Origin: Methanomassiliicoccales archaeon
GTDB taxonomy: Archaea > Thermoplasmatota > Thermoplasmata > Methanomassiliicoccales > JACIVX01
Length of the DNA: 16,571 bases
Reading direction: 5' to 3'
NCBI GenBank assembly: GCA_024464195.1
Contig: JANHAK010000007.1
Span: 1-16,571 of the forward strand
A program made the position numbers and the translations under genes. This document shows, one piece after another, positions 1 through 7,257 of this stretch. Every line of letters starts with the position of its first letter. The stretch's first letter is position 1. Under the pieces are notes generated by a model, which saw only the letters and a list, made by a program, of their open reading frames with translations, was not told the origin of the DNA and searched no databases.

Positions 1-2
1 AG

Positions 3-566
3 GACCTGGAAAAAATGTTCCTCGAAGTAAAAGATACTTCAGAGCTCATGATTGACCTTGCGTATTCTTCTTTAATTTACAATAACAAAGACATTGCAGA
101 GGAAGTTTTCGTCATGGAAGAGATGATTGATGAATTAACGAGCCAGCTACAGGAAGAAGCGATCAAACGGGCAATCGAGGACAAGAACGTTCACAAAGCG
201 CTTGCCGTGATCAGGTTAGCTACGTCAATTGAAGAAATCTCTGATGCCGCGATGCAGATCGCCGATGTAGTCCTTCGAGATGTGCAGCCACATCCAGTAA
301 TTCAGCTCAGCTTGAGGGAATCTGATGTAATTATCACAACGGCTAAAGTCAGCGAGAATTCAGAACTGGCAAATAAATCGCTAGGCGATATAAGGCTTCC
401 ATCAAGATGCGGTATGTGGCTCATCGCCATCAAAAGGGGTAAGAAATACATTTACGGACCCGACAAGCATACCATTGTTCAGCCTCAAGATATTCTTATG
501 GCAAGAGGACCTCCAGACGGTGAGGAATATTTCAAGTGTCTGGCTGCTGGAACGAATGAAGAATGA
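3..566 (+). CDS. PhoU / TrkA-C domain protein, 5' end outside window
   Basis: The frame is open to the left edge, and residues before the first ATG (position 15) still fit the family pattern (DLEKMFLEVKDTSELM), so the real start lies upstream and the gene is partial. The first ~90 residues are a helical PhoU-like half, recognisable by the KDTSELMIDLAY segment and following acidic helices. The last ~85 residues are a TrkA-C (RCK_C) domain of beta strands, from ESDVIITTAKV to QPQDILMARG. Such archaeal PhoU-TrkA-C proteins are thought to regulate potassium channels or cation transporters in the cytoplasm, with TrkA-C as a probable ligand-binding module; the ligand here is unknown. No transmembrane segment is visible, so this is a regulatory subunit rather than a pore. 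A transporter gene may lie upstream of the window, which is inference. Confidence 0.85.
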   Translation, partial: DLEKMFLEVKDTSELMIDLAYSSLIYNNKDIAEEVFVMEEMIDELTSQLQEEAIKRAIEDKNVHKALAVIRLATSIEEISDAAMQIADVVLRDVQPHPVIQLSLRESDVIITTAKVSENSELANKSLGDIRLPSRCGMWLIAIKRGKKYIYGPDKHTIVQPQDILMARGPPDGEEYFKCLAAGTNEE

Positions 567-654
567 AGACAAACGAGAATACATTGTCATTTTGAAACAA
601 GAATTACGATAGTAGTTGAAAAATTGCCTTATGGCTTTATTAAAGAATGCAAAG

Positions 655-727
655 TAGCCCCGGGCAGATTCGAACTGCCGTCGCAGGATCCAGAGTCCCG
701 CATGATTGACCGCTACACCACGGGGCT
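655..727 (-). tRNA. tRNA-Gln (anticodon CTG)
   Basis: On the minus strand the sequence folds as a cloverleaf of 73 nt. The acceptor AGCCCCG (727-721) pairs with CGGGGCT (662-656), and the discriminator is A at 655. The anticodon stem CGGGA/TCCTG encloses loop CTCTGGA (689-695), giving anticodon CTG (691-693), which reads CAG. The T arm is GGCAG/CTGCC around a TTCGAAT loop. The CCA end is not encoded, as is usual in archaea. The D stem is weak and partly G-U. No intron is seen. Confidence 0.95.
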
Positions 728-753
728 ATGTATCTTCTCGAAAAGTTTGCGTG

Positions 754-763
754 AATTTAATTT
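754..763 (-). promoter_or_regulatory. Probable TATA box of tRNA-Gln
   Basis: An A/T-rich element (AAATTAAATTC on the minus strand) sits about 30 bp before the tRNA 5' end, the normal distance for an archaeal box A. It is assigned by position and composition only. Confidence 0.4.
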
Positions 764-850
764 TTTTGCAGTTTCTCTGGCGACAATTTTTAGTTAACAT
801 GTCATGGTCGTCAAATACAATTACATATAGTTTGAGGTAACAATGTGAAG

Positions 851-869
851 AAAACAATGCGAAATCGCA
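851..869 (-). terminator. Weak hairpin plus T run after adk
   Basis: Reading the minus strand, TGCG (869-866) and CGCA (861-858) can form a 4-bp stem around a 4-nt loop, followed within 3 nt by TTTT (854-851). It lies just past the adk stop. The stem is short, so the T run may be the real signal. Confidence 0.25.
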
Positions 870-880
870 ATCAATTGTCT

Positions 881-1513
881 TCAGATCACGTCTCCTAATT
901 TCTCCCGTATTCTCTCGAATACCTCCTCGATTGTTCCATCACCATTAATCTCGATGAGCACTCCTTTGTTCCGATAGTATTCAATCAACGGCAATGTGGC
1001 TTCTTTGTAGACGCTTAATCGCTGCCTAACAACACTCTCTGTATCATCAGAGCGCTGATAAAGTTCACCTCCGCATTTATCACACTTTCCTGGGATAGCT
1101 GGTGGATTCGTTTCAAGATTGTAAACCGCGCCACATCGTTTGCATGTTCTTCGCTTCGTAAGACGTTCCAGTATTTTATTCTCATCCACGTGGAGATTGA
1201 TCGCGGCCTTTACAATAACGATGTCATCGAGCATTTTTGCCTGAGCTAAATTCCGGGGGTATCCATCAAAAAGCAAAACTCCATCGGTGTTGGCGATTTT
1301 CTCACGAATCAATTCGATGACGAGCTTATCAGGGACAAGCTCTCCTCGGTCAACATAGTTCTTTGCTTTCAAGCCGATCGGTGTACCCTGCCGTATTGCC
1401 TCTCGAAGCATATCACCAGTTGAAATATGGATAAACCTCAACTCCTTGGCGAGCTTTGCAGCCTGTGTCCCCTTTCCAGAACCAGGAGGACCAAGTAAAA
1501 CGAGTGCGATCAT
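881..1513 (-). CDS. adk: Adenylate kinase (zinc-ribbon LID form)
   Basis: Catalyses ATP + AMP = 2 ADP in the cytoplasm. The P-loop GPPGSGKGT is at residues 8-16, the AMP-binding STGDMLR near 31-37, the DGYPR motif at 83-87, and the LID is a four-cysteine zinc site (C124, C127, C144, C147). At 210 residues it has the usual length of the long, bacterial-type Adk. This form differs from the short trimeric AdkA of Methanococcales. A GTG codon lies directly before the chosen ATG (1511-1513); either could be used. No Shine-Dalgarno is visible, but a TATA-like element about 30 bp upstream fits a leaderless mRNA. The gene is divergent from the GlcD-type oxidase and stands alone. Confidence 0.95.
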   Translation of the reverse strand: MIALVLLGPPGSGKGTQAAKLAKELRFIHISTGDMLREAIRQGTPIGLKAKNYVDRGELVPDKLVIELIREKIANTDGVLLFDGYPRNLAQAKMLDDIVIVKAAINLHVDENKILERLTKRRTCKRCGAVYNLETNPPAIPGKCDKCGGELYQRSDDTESVVRQRLSVYKEATLPLIEYYRNKGVLIEINGDGTIEEVFERIREKLGDVI

Positions 1514-1537
1514 CACTGCCCGCGGAATGCTCTAATT

Positions 1538-1547
1538 GTTTATACAA
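1538..1547 (-). promoter_or_regulatory. TATA box of adk
   Basis: Minus-strand TTGTATAAAC is centred about 30 bp upstream of the adk start codon. This spacing puts transcription start at or next to the codon, suggesting a leaderless transcript. Confidence 0.5.
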
Positions 1548-1628
1548 CTTTTCCTGATTGCTTTGAATAACCCAAGAAATTTCTGTTCATCAGGTAGTTT
1601 CTAATATTGAAAAAACACAAGTATTTTT

Positions 1629-1635
1629 AGGAGGA
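1629..1635 (+). promoter_or_regulatory. Strong Shine-Dalgarno poorly placed for the TTG start
   Basis: AGGAGGA is an excellent ribosome site, but it lies 27 nt before the TTG at 1663. Two in-frame ATT codons (1639 and 1642) lie 3 and 6 nt downstream. The site therefore questions the annotated start of the following gene. Confidence 0.5.
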
Positions 1636-1662
1636 GCCATTATTCCCAATTTCGGTGACACC

Positions 1663-3093
1663 TTGGAAGAAAAGTTGCTGGCACAGATAAGATCAATCGT
1701 TGGTGAGAAGAACTTTTCCACAAGAATCGCTGACCTTTACACTTATGGCTTCGACGCATCAATACACCACAGAACCCCCGATGTTGTTGTCCAGCCACGG
1801 ACGACCGAACAGGTATCACGGATTCTGAGATTTGCGAACGAAAACCGTATTCCAGTTCTCGCAAGGGGTGGTGGAACGGGACTATGCGGAAGTGCGGTTC
1901 CGATCAAGGGCGGCATCGTCATGGATATGACAAAGATGAACCAGATCAAAGAAATACGCGTCGAAGATCTTTACTGTGTCGTGGGACCAGGCGTTATTTA
2001 CGATAAATTGAATGAGGCACTTGCACCCTACGGTTTTTTCTTTCCGCCAACGCCAGGGAGCGGCGAAGCATGCACGATCGGAGGAATGGTTGCGACGAAT
2101 GCCTCTGGAATGCGGGCGATTAAATACGGAGCTACCAGAGATTACGTCCTTGGACTTGAGGTCGTGCTTGCAAATGGAGAGGTTATCAGAACCGGGACAA
2201 GGACGATTAAGAATTCATCAGGGTATCAGTTAGAGAGATTGTTTGTTGGGAGTGAAGGAACATTGGGCATTATCACAGAAGTGACATTAAGAATAGCGCC
2301 GAAACCGAAAAAGTCTGCAATGGCAGTCGCCGCGTTCGATTCTCTAGAAAAAGCAGGAAGATGTGTTTCAGCAATCATTGCTAAACCGCTAATCCCATCG
2401 GCCATCGAATTGATGGATCGCATTTGTATTAAGGCGGTAAATAAGACAATGCACGTCGGATTTCCGGATTGCGAGGCCCTTTGTCTCATTGAAGTAGATG
2501 GTGACCCAAAGGTCGTCGAAGATGAGGTAAAAGAAGTTCACACAATTTGTAAGGAAATCGGTGCGATTAGCGTTGAGTTCTCAACCGATCCAAAACAAAT
2601 GGCGAAATGGACCGCTGGAAGAAAGGCCGTTCTTCCAGCACTCAGTCGGTATGGAGACGAATACGTATCAGTTTCCCTAGCGGATGATATGTCTGTACCG
2701 ATTTCCAAAATACCAGAGACTGTTGTAGCGTTCCAAAAAATCGCTGAACGCAACAATGTGATTGTCGGCACCTATGGTCATGCAGCGGACGGAAATCTTC
2801 ACACGAAAATGTTGCTGAATCCGCTTTCAGAGGAGTCCTGGAAGAATGGGGAGAAGGCGGTTGCGGAGATTTTTGAAGCTGTTATCGCTGTTGGCGGAAC
2901 GGTGACGGGGGAGCACGGTGTTGGCATTTCTAAAGCCCCATATATGAAAAAAGAGCGGGAAAGTATTCTCGGTGTAATGAAGGCGATTAAACAGACACTT
3001 GATCCAAATAACATCTTGAACCCTGGAAAACTGATGGAATGGGAAGGGTCGATCATCAGATACCTTCGATATCCTTGCAGAGACTTTGCCTAA
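1663..3093 (+). CDS. glcD: FAD-linked oxidase, GlcD / D-lactate dehydrogenase family
   Basis: A flavoprotein of the GlcD family, which oxidises 2-hydroxy acids such as glycolate or D-lactate; the substrate here cannot be told. The N-terminal half is the PCMH-type FAD domain, with the nucleotide-binding loop PVLARGGGTGLCGSAVP at residues 64-80, and PTPGSGEACTIGGMVATNASG followed by GATRDYVLG further on. The C-terminal half is the FAD-oxidase C domain, with GHAADGNLH from G372 and TGEHGVGISK around E417-H418. At 476 residues the length is normal, with about 16 residues after the usual NPGKL end. No iron-sulfur partner (GlcF/HdrD-like) is adjacent. TTG is the only conventional start near the conserved N terminus. 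An SD at 1629-1635 points to an in-frame ATT at 1639 or 1642 instead, which would add 7-8 residues. Confidence 0.9.
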   Translation: MEEKLLAQIRSIVGEKNFSTRIADLYTYGFDASIHHRTPDVVVQPRTTEQVSRILRFANENRIPVLARGGGTGLCGSAVPIKGGIVMDMTKMNQIKEIRVEDLYCVVGPGVIYDKLNEALAPYGFFFPPTPGSGEACTIGGMVATNASGMRAIKYGATRDYVLGLEVVLANGEVIRTGTRTIKNSSGYQLERLFVGSEGTLGIITEVTLRIAPKPKKSAMAVAAFDSLEKAGRCVSAIIAKPLIPSAIELMDRICIKAVNKTMHVGFPDCEALCLIEVDGDPKVVEDEVKEVHTICKEIGAISVEFSTDPKQMAKWTAGRKAVLPALSRYGDEYVSVSLADDMSVPISKIPETVVAFQKIAERNNVIVGTYGHAADGNLHTKMLLNPLSEESWKNGEKAVAEIFEAVIAVGGTVTGEHGVGISKAPYMKKERESILGVMKAIKQTLDPNNILNPGKLMEWEGSIIRYLRYPCRDFA

Positions 3094-3150
3094 CCCTTTG
3101 GTCTTTTCCACAATCGCTTTACAAGCAATTTTGTTAAGAGTCCCCTTGAA

Positions 3151-3819
3151 TTACACCGCAACAATTCCCAGACCTATCAGGAGAAGCACAATCGTGATTG
3201 CAAAGACGAGGACAAAGATCGGAACGTTCCATCTAATGACTTTTGAGCCGTCTAGTGGCGGAATTGGTATCAGATTAAAAGCGGCAAGCAGTAAATTGAT
3301 TGTGCCAATCCAGCGTAAGATGAATGCAAAGATAGACGACGATGGCATGACAAACCAAAATGCGAGAAATATTGCTCCTAGAGCAAGATTCATCAACGGA
3401 CCTGATATGCTGATGATTCCGTTCTGTCTTCGAGTGATATTACCCTGAATATAAACTGCACCTGGCGCGGCGAATACAAAGCCAAAGAATGCAAATGCCA
3501 GCGCAAGGATCAAACCAAATGGATAAACCCTGAATTCAGCCCAAGCGCCGTTTCTCTGGGCGACGAATTTGTGTGCGAGTTCATGCAAGAGAAATCCGGT
3601 TAAAACGATCAGGAATGAAATCCCAATCGAATAACCGAATGCGTCCAAATATGATAAACCGAGCTGCGCTGCTGTGGAACTGGTCAGTACGACAGCAAAA
3701 GCGAAAGTCAGAACCACCACCGCTAATAATATATGAAGCAGTTCCAACCTTCCAAATCTAATCCGACGATACGCGCGTGGCAGATAAACTGAGTACTCTT
3801 CGATCATGCGAGATCGCAT
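3151..3819 (-). CDS. M50-family membrane metalloprotease (site-2 protease-like)
   Basis: A multi-pass integral membrane zinc protease of the S2P/M50 type, expected to cut substrates within or near the membrane. HELAH (H79, E80, H83) supplies two zinc ligands and the catalytic glutamate. The distal NLIPIPPLDG motif supplies the third ligand, D190. ISGPLMNL at 138-145 is also typical. About five to six hydrophobic segments are visible, with no PDZ or CBS domain. The 222-residue reading starts at ATG 3817-3819, which lies about 25 bp past a TATA-like element. A longer frame to 3867 would start upstream of that promoter, and ATG 3805-3807 is also possible. It converges on the GlcD-type gene with a 57-bp gap. 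The substrate is unknown. Confidence 0.88.
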   Translation of the reverse strand: MRSRMIEEYSVYLPRAYRRIRFGRLELLHILLAVVVLTFAFAVVLTSSTAAQLGLSYLDAFGYSIGISFLIVLTGFLLHELAHKFVAQRNGAWAEFRVYPFGLILALAFAFFGFVFAAPGAVYIQGNITRRQNGIISISGPLMNLALGAIFLAFWFVMPSSSIFAFILRWIGTINLLLAAFNLIPIPPLDGSKVIRWNVPIFVLVFAITIVLLLIGLGIVAV

Positions 3820-3837
3820 CCACCTACTGAAAAACAA

Positions 3838-3847
3838 TTTAATATAC
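3838..3847 (-). promoter_or_regulatory. TATA box of the M50 protease gene
   Basis: Minus-strand TATATTAAATT is centred about 25 bp before the ATG at 3819, giving a leaderless or nearly leaderless mRNA. It is the main reason for preferring that start. Confidence 0.5.
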
Positions 3848-3978
3848 CTTAGCTTTCGATTACACACAAAATGACAGCTGACTTTAGTAATAAAACTTCA
3901 AATGATGGCTGCAATAGATAACACGTGGGTTTTGCGATGAATAACAAACGAATAGCTCAGGATATTAATTCAAGACGA

Positions 3979-3984
3979 GGGAGG
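3979..3984 (+). promoter_or_regulatory. Shine-Dalgarno deciding the GTG start at 3990
   Basis: GGGAGG is 5 nt before GTG 3990. An ATG at 3988 overlaps that GTG in another frame and runs straight into TGA, so the GTG is the real start. Confidence 0.7.
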
Positions 3985-3989
3985 CGAAT

Positions 3990-5918
3990 GTGAGTTTGAT
4001 AGAAAAGGCAATGAGAAACTCAAAAAAAGTAACTTCGTTCAGACACGGTAAGGTTGTTTTCAAGTGGTGCGACGAGTGTGCAACGCTTGTCCTCGGCGAT
4101 GAATGTGCAATTTGTGGGAGTGTAGGAAGACCGTTTAGCGTTACCGCACCAGGAGATCTTAGACCGTGTCTCCAAGCAGATACTGAGCTTCTCAAGAGAA
4201 TTTTTTACACATATTTTGGAGTCCCGGATTTTCTTGATGGCGTTCAGATATTTTTAAATAAGATACCAGGAGAAGACAGGGCGGATGAGATCGTTGTCGA
4301 TGGTCGAGTCATTGGTGTGCTACTATTCGATATCGTTTCCGACGATTTCAGACTCGAGTTACGAATTGATGGCGCACGAGCTCTCGCGGATATTGCAAAA
4401 AAGGGAGTTGTTGAAATTGATATGCCGAGGGGGCATCTCAAAGGAAAGAATATCCCAGGTACAATGATAAAACGCGCTAGAGGTACTTTCAATGCCAACG
4501 ACCCTCTTATCGTCCTTGCTGGCGATTTCATATGTAGTAGCATAGCAAGAGTGCCGAGTGACCAAGTAAAGAATTCCGAAAGGGCGATTGGTATCAGAGA
4601 TGTGGGGAGAGGACGCCTGAGAATCGCTGGAAAAAAGAGATGCTGGTCAAGATTCGTGGAGGCCAATATATCTTACTTCAAAACTCTTGAAGCTAAGGCC
4701 GTAAGCGATGTAAAATCATATCTTAATAGCAAGAAGGATATGCCAGTAACGTTATCTTTCAGCGGTGGAAAGGACTCCCTTGCTTGTTTCGGCATTTTAG
4801 AAAAAGCCTCGAAAAAATTCTCAATGATTTTTGTTAATACAGGCCTTGAGTTCCCTGAGACGACTGAATATGTCCGTCGCTTTGCAGAAAAGCGCGGATT
4901 TGAATTACTCATAGCTGATGCAAATAATGGATTCTGGAACAACGTCGATTTTTTTGGTCCGCCTTCCAAGGATTTTAGGTGGTGCTGTAAGGTCTGTAAG
5001 CTCGGGCCTCTTACCGCTCTTATCGAAGATCGTTTTCCAAAAGGCACAATTACGATCGAAGGAAACAGGACATTCGAATCATTTGCCAGAGCGCACATCG
5101 CATTCGTCGAAAACAATCCGTTTGTCCCCAATCAGATTATCCTAAATCCCATCAGAGAATGGCGATCGGTCGACGTGTGGGGATATATCTGGTGGAAAAA
5201 CCTCGAATACAATCCGCTATATGAGAATGAATACGAAAGGATCGGATGTTACCTATGTCCAGCATGCCTTGCAAGTGAGTGGAAGAGAACAAAAATGCTT
5301 CATCCGAAACTGAGTAGCCAATGGGAGAAATACCTGTACGCCTGGGCAAGCAAGATGAATATGCCTGAGGAATTCGTTAAATATGGATTCTGGAGATGGA
5401 AAGTCCTTCCAAAGAAAATGAGAAGACTTGCGGCAGACATCAAAATCAGCATTCCAACAGTTAGAACAGACTGCATCCAGATGAAAATGGTTAAGGGGGC
5501 AACTCCATGCGTTGCAGGAGGATTTTCGTTAGAAGGCGTCGTAATGATTCCCAGGAAGAGAAGTTTCGCAAAGATTGCGGAGATGATGAAGACAATTGGT
5601 CCAGTTAGATATTCAGATGAATACGAGATTGCGATGGTGAAGACAAAGGACGGAACGATAAAGGTATTTGGTGGTGGCCAAATTGTTGTAACCAGCTCGA
5701 CGCCTGATACTACGGATGAGTTATTCGAATTGGCTGTAAAGGCCCTTCTCCGGTCGCAACTTTGCACGGAATGCGGAATCTGCGTTAAGAATTGTCAAAG
5801 AAAGGCGATCAAACTCAATGATGGCCCTATGATACTCGAAGAAAGATGCAGTCACTGCGGCAAATGCACCGACGCATGCGTCATTGCGCACTATTATGAC
5901 AAGCTTGTTTCCCGATGA
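3990..5918 (+). CDS. Zinc ribbon / PUA-like / PAPS-reductase-type PP-loop / 2[4Fe-4S] ferredoxin fusion
   Basis: A 642-residue archaeal member of the PAPS-reductase superfamily. Domains in order: a zinc ribbon (C27, C30, C39, C42); a middle region whose end (about 150-230) resembles a PUA RNA-binding domain, with NDPLIVLAGDFICSSIAR; a PP-loop ATP pyrophosphatase domain with SGGKDS at 258-263 and a second cysteine set (C332, C333, C336, C420, C423, C426); and a C-terminal ferredoxin with two CxxCxxCxxxC motifs (C592-C602 and C620-C630). The PP-loop implies substrate adenylation, and the ferredoxin implies electron transfer within the same chain. Databases usually call such proteins PAPS reductase. 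The PUA-like part makes a thiolation or reductive modification of RNA equally possible, which is inference. Start is GTG with a good SD. The gene is monocistronic as far as seen. Confidence 0.85.
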   Translation: MSLIEKAMRNSKKVTSFRHGKVVFKWCDECATLVLGDECAICGSVGRPFSVTAPGDLRPCLQADTELLKRIFYTYFGVPDFLDGVQIFLNKIPGEDRADEIVVDGRVIGVLLFDIVSDDFRLELRIDGARALADIAKKGVVEIDMPRGHLKGKNIPGTMIKRARGTFNANDPLIVLAGDFICSSIARVPSDQVKNSERAIGIRDVGRGRLRIAGKKRCWSRFVEANISYFKTLEAKAVSDVKSYLNSKKDMPVTLSFSGGKDSLACFGILEKASKKFSMIFVNTGLEFPETTEYVRRFAEKRGFELLIADANNGFWNNVDFFGPPSKDFRWCCKVCKLGPLTALIEDRFPKGTITIEGNRTFESFARAHIAFVENNPFVPNQIILNPIREWRSVDVWGYIWWKNLEYNPLYENEYERIGCYLCPACLASEWKRTKMLHPKLSSQWEKYLYAWASKMNMPEEFVKYGFWRWKVLPKKMRRLAADIKISIPTVRTDCIQMKMVKGATPCVAGGFSLEGVVMIPRKRSFAKIAEMMKTIGPVRYSDEYEIAMVKTKDGTIKVFGGGQIVVTSSTPDTTDELFELAVKALLRSQLCTECGICVKNCQRKAIKLNDGPMILEERCSHCGKCTDACVIAHYYDKLVSR

Positions 5919-6010
5919 GAACTCATTTTTATGTATCCGCCTTCGAGCAAATTAATAACGGATACTGGATAATTTGATTTAATCCCAGAAATCATCCTTA
6001 AAGGCCCTAT

Positions 6011-6020
6011 TTTTAAATAG
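6011..6020 (+). promoter_or_regulatory. TATA box of the PrsW-like gene
   Basis: TTTTAAATAG is centred about 30 bp before ATG 6046, and no SD is present. This fits a very short or absent leader. Confidence 0.5.
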
Positions 6021-6045
6021 TTATAACAAATCCCTCCAAGCGAAC

Positions 6046-6750
6046 ATGAACACGAATTTGTTGATCGCCGGCGCAATTGGATTCGCTTCGTCAATGGCGC
6101 TAATGTTTTGGACTTTGAGAGATTACACTTATCCAAAAGTTGAAAAACCTTTTTTTGACGATAGAAAGGTTTTCGGGTTATTCGCCCTCGGACTTGTGCT
6201 TGGCATTGTAATCTTCAGCGTTCAAACCTATTTCCCCCTTGCTGTTGTAGTCGTTGCGCTCTTGTTTGCCCTTGTTGAGGAGCTCATCAAATTAATAATT
6301 CTCAATATACCCAAATTTCAGAAGAAACCCGATACAGGTTTCTACGGACTTGCACTCGGTCTTGGCATAGGGAGTACGGTGGCGTTCGGTGCAGTTTATC
6401 TTACTTTGTCCTTTATTGATGAAATCAACATATGGGCTGCTGGCACGACTTTGGTTCTCGCCTTGCAAATTGTATTCCTTCACGGTTCAACAGGTGCAAC
6501 AATAGGCATCGGCGTCGCGAGGGGCTCGCCATGGGGGCTGTTTGCACAGGCCGCACTCATTCATCTCACGTACAATCTCCTGATGATCCCCTTTTACACC
6601 TCAGAATTCACCTATGGTGCTTTCCTCTTCATCGTCGCATTTGTCTTCCTCGTCTCCTATTACCTTTACGTTCACTACCGCCTCATACCGGCATTCATCT
6701 CTGAACTAATTTCAAAGTTTGAAAAAAATCGAAACATTGATTCGTATTGA
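6046..6750 (+). CDS. PrsW-like intramembrane protease family protein
   Basis: A polytopic membrane protein of 234 residues with about seven hydrophobic segments. The EExxK motif (E78, E79, K82) in a membrane helix, an FYGLALGLGIG segment (99-109), a helix with H146 and a later HLTYN (H173, N177) match the PrsW order of conserved motifs. PrsW belongs to the same membrane fold as CAAX/Abi proteases. Bacterial PrsW cuts anti-sigma factors, which archaea lack, so the substrate must differ. The glutamate usually present in the second motif (A-x-x-E-N) is not obvious: here GIGSTVAFG stands in its place. Protease activity is therefore plausible but unproven. The gene has its own promoter and ends at the long convergent gap. 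Confidence 0.7.
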   Translation: MNTNLLIAGAIGFASSMALMFWTLRDYTYPKVEKPFFDDRKVFGLFALGLVLGIVIFSVQTYFPLAVVVVALLFALVEELIKLIILNIPKFQKKPDTGFYGLALGLGIGSTVAFGAVYLTLSFIDEINIWAAGTTLVLALQIVFLHGSTGATIGIGVARGSPWGLFAQAALIHLTYNLLMIPFYTSEFTYGAFLFIVAFVFLVSYYLYVHYRLIPAFISELISKFEKNRNIDSY

Positions 6751-6779
6751 TCCCTGATGACCTAATCGAGCTAATTCAA

Positions 6780-6800
6780 AGATGCAGAATCGTTGCATTT
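6780..6800. repeat. Inverted repeat, 7-bp stem
   Basis: AGATGCA (6780-6786) pairs with TGCATTT (6794-6800) with one G-U pair and a 7-nt loop. It begins 30 nt after the PrsW-like stop codon. Confidence 0.5.
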
Positions 6801-6820
6801 ACTCATTGAATTCCGCTGAT

Positions 6821-6841
6821 GTTTTTCCGATGAGGGAAAAC
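6821..6841. repeat. Inverted repeat, 8-bp stem with 5-nt loop
   Basis: GTTTTTCC (6821-6828) pairs with GGGAAAAC (6834-6841), with one G-U pair and loop GATGA. There is no T run after it on the plus strand, so it is not a simple terminator. Confidence 0.55.
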
Positions 6842-6853
6842 GAAAAAACCAAC

Positions 6854-6870
6854 GATTATCCTCGATAATC
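6854..6870. repeat. Perfect inverted repeat, 7-bp stem with 3-nt loop
   Basis: GATTATC (6854-6860), loop CTC, GATAATC (6864-6870). It lies 12 nt after the preceding hairpin. Confidence 0.6.
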
Positions 6871-7207
6871 AATTAGACATCCTATAGACCATGGCCTCTC
6901 AAGGATAATCTTATAATGGAGCGGAGCTGCAAACAATTACCGAAGAGATATTTCGTTCGAACATCGTGAATTGAGGATTCTCGAGAAGAAATCTTATCGA
7001 TTCCCGTATTCGAAAGATTAAGTGTTTTCAACGTCCCCTAAAGTTCCTGTTTTTCCTGAAGCTCTTGTTCTTTTTCGATTCTGTCCACATTCTCAAAGGT
7101 CATTCTGTTCACGACAGTTTCAAGACTGGAAAAAGTCACTTAATTATTATCCCAAATCGAATAACATCTATGCCGCGAAAATTGGTATGACTACCGACGC
7201 GATTCCG

Positions 7208-7237
7208 TTGTAGCAGTTTGACGAAATTATGCTACAA
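7208..7237. repeat. Perfect 8-bp inverted repeat, 14-nt loop
   Basis: TTGTAGCA (7208-7215) and TGCTACAA (7230-7237). It sits 20 nt past the stop of the minus-strand pdaD operon and may be a 3' end structure of that transcript. No T run follows on the minus strand. Confidence 0.55.
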
Positions 7238-7257
7238 AATTCCACTCACTAACAATA

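Larger units (their letters stand above)
6751..7257. other. 507-bp convergent intergenic region without a convincing gene
   Basis: Both flanking genes end here, so no promoter is required. The only ORF over 60 codons (7022-7213, plus) has no ribosome site, an irregular residue composition and no recognisable motif. The region holds at least four inverted repeats, listed separately, and a TATA-like CTTATAATGG near 6910-6919. No tRNA, CRISPR array or insertion-sequence end was seen. It could hold an unrecognised small RNA or decayed sequence. Confidence 0.6.

Noticed and set aside
3106..3142. Imperfect inverted repeat between the GlcD-type and M50 genes
   Set aside because: AATCGC/GCAATT does not pair fully and the T run is short; not enough to call a bidirectional terminator.
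3086..3448. 120-codon plus-strand ORF
   Set aside because: Antisense to the M50 protease, whose LDG motif and membrane segments are encoded on the other strand; no motif of its own.
4244..4666. 140-codon minus-strand ORF
   Set aside because: Antisense to the PUA-like region of the PP-loop protein and without recognisable features.
6754..6826. Possible C/D box guide RNA (TGATGA at 6755, CTGA near 6816)
   Set aside because: The spacing is too long, the C box lacks the leading purine, and no D'/C' pair is placed correctly.
6951..6963. TTCGTTCGAACAT resembling a tRNA T loop
   Set aside because: Flanking bases do not form a T stem and no acceptor or anticodon stem can be found around it; it is only a local palindrome.
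7022..7213. 63-codon plus-strand ORF in the convergent gap
   Set aside because: No ribosome site or clear promoter, irregular composition and no motif; its length is expected by chance.
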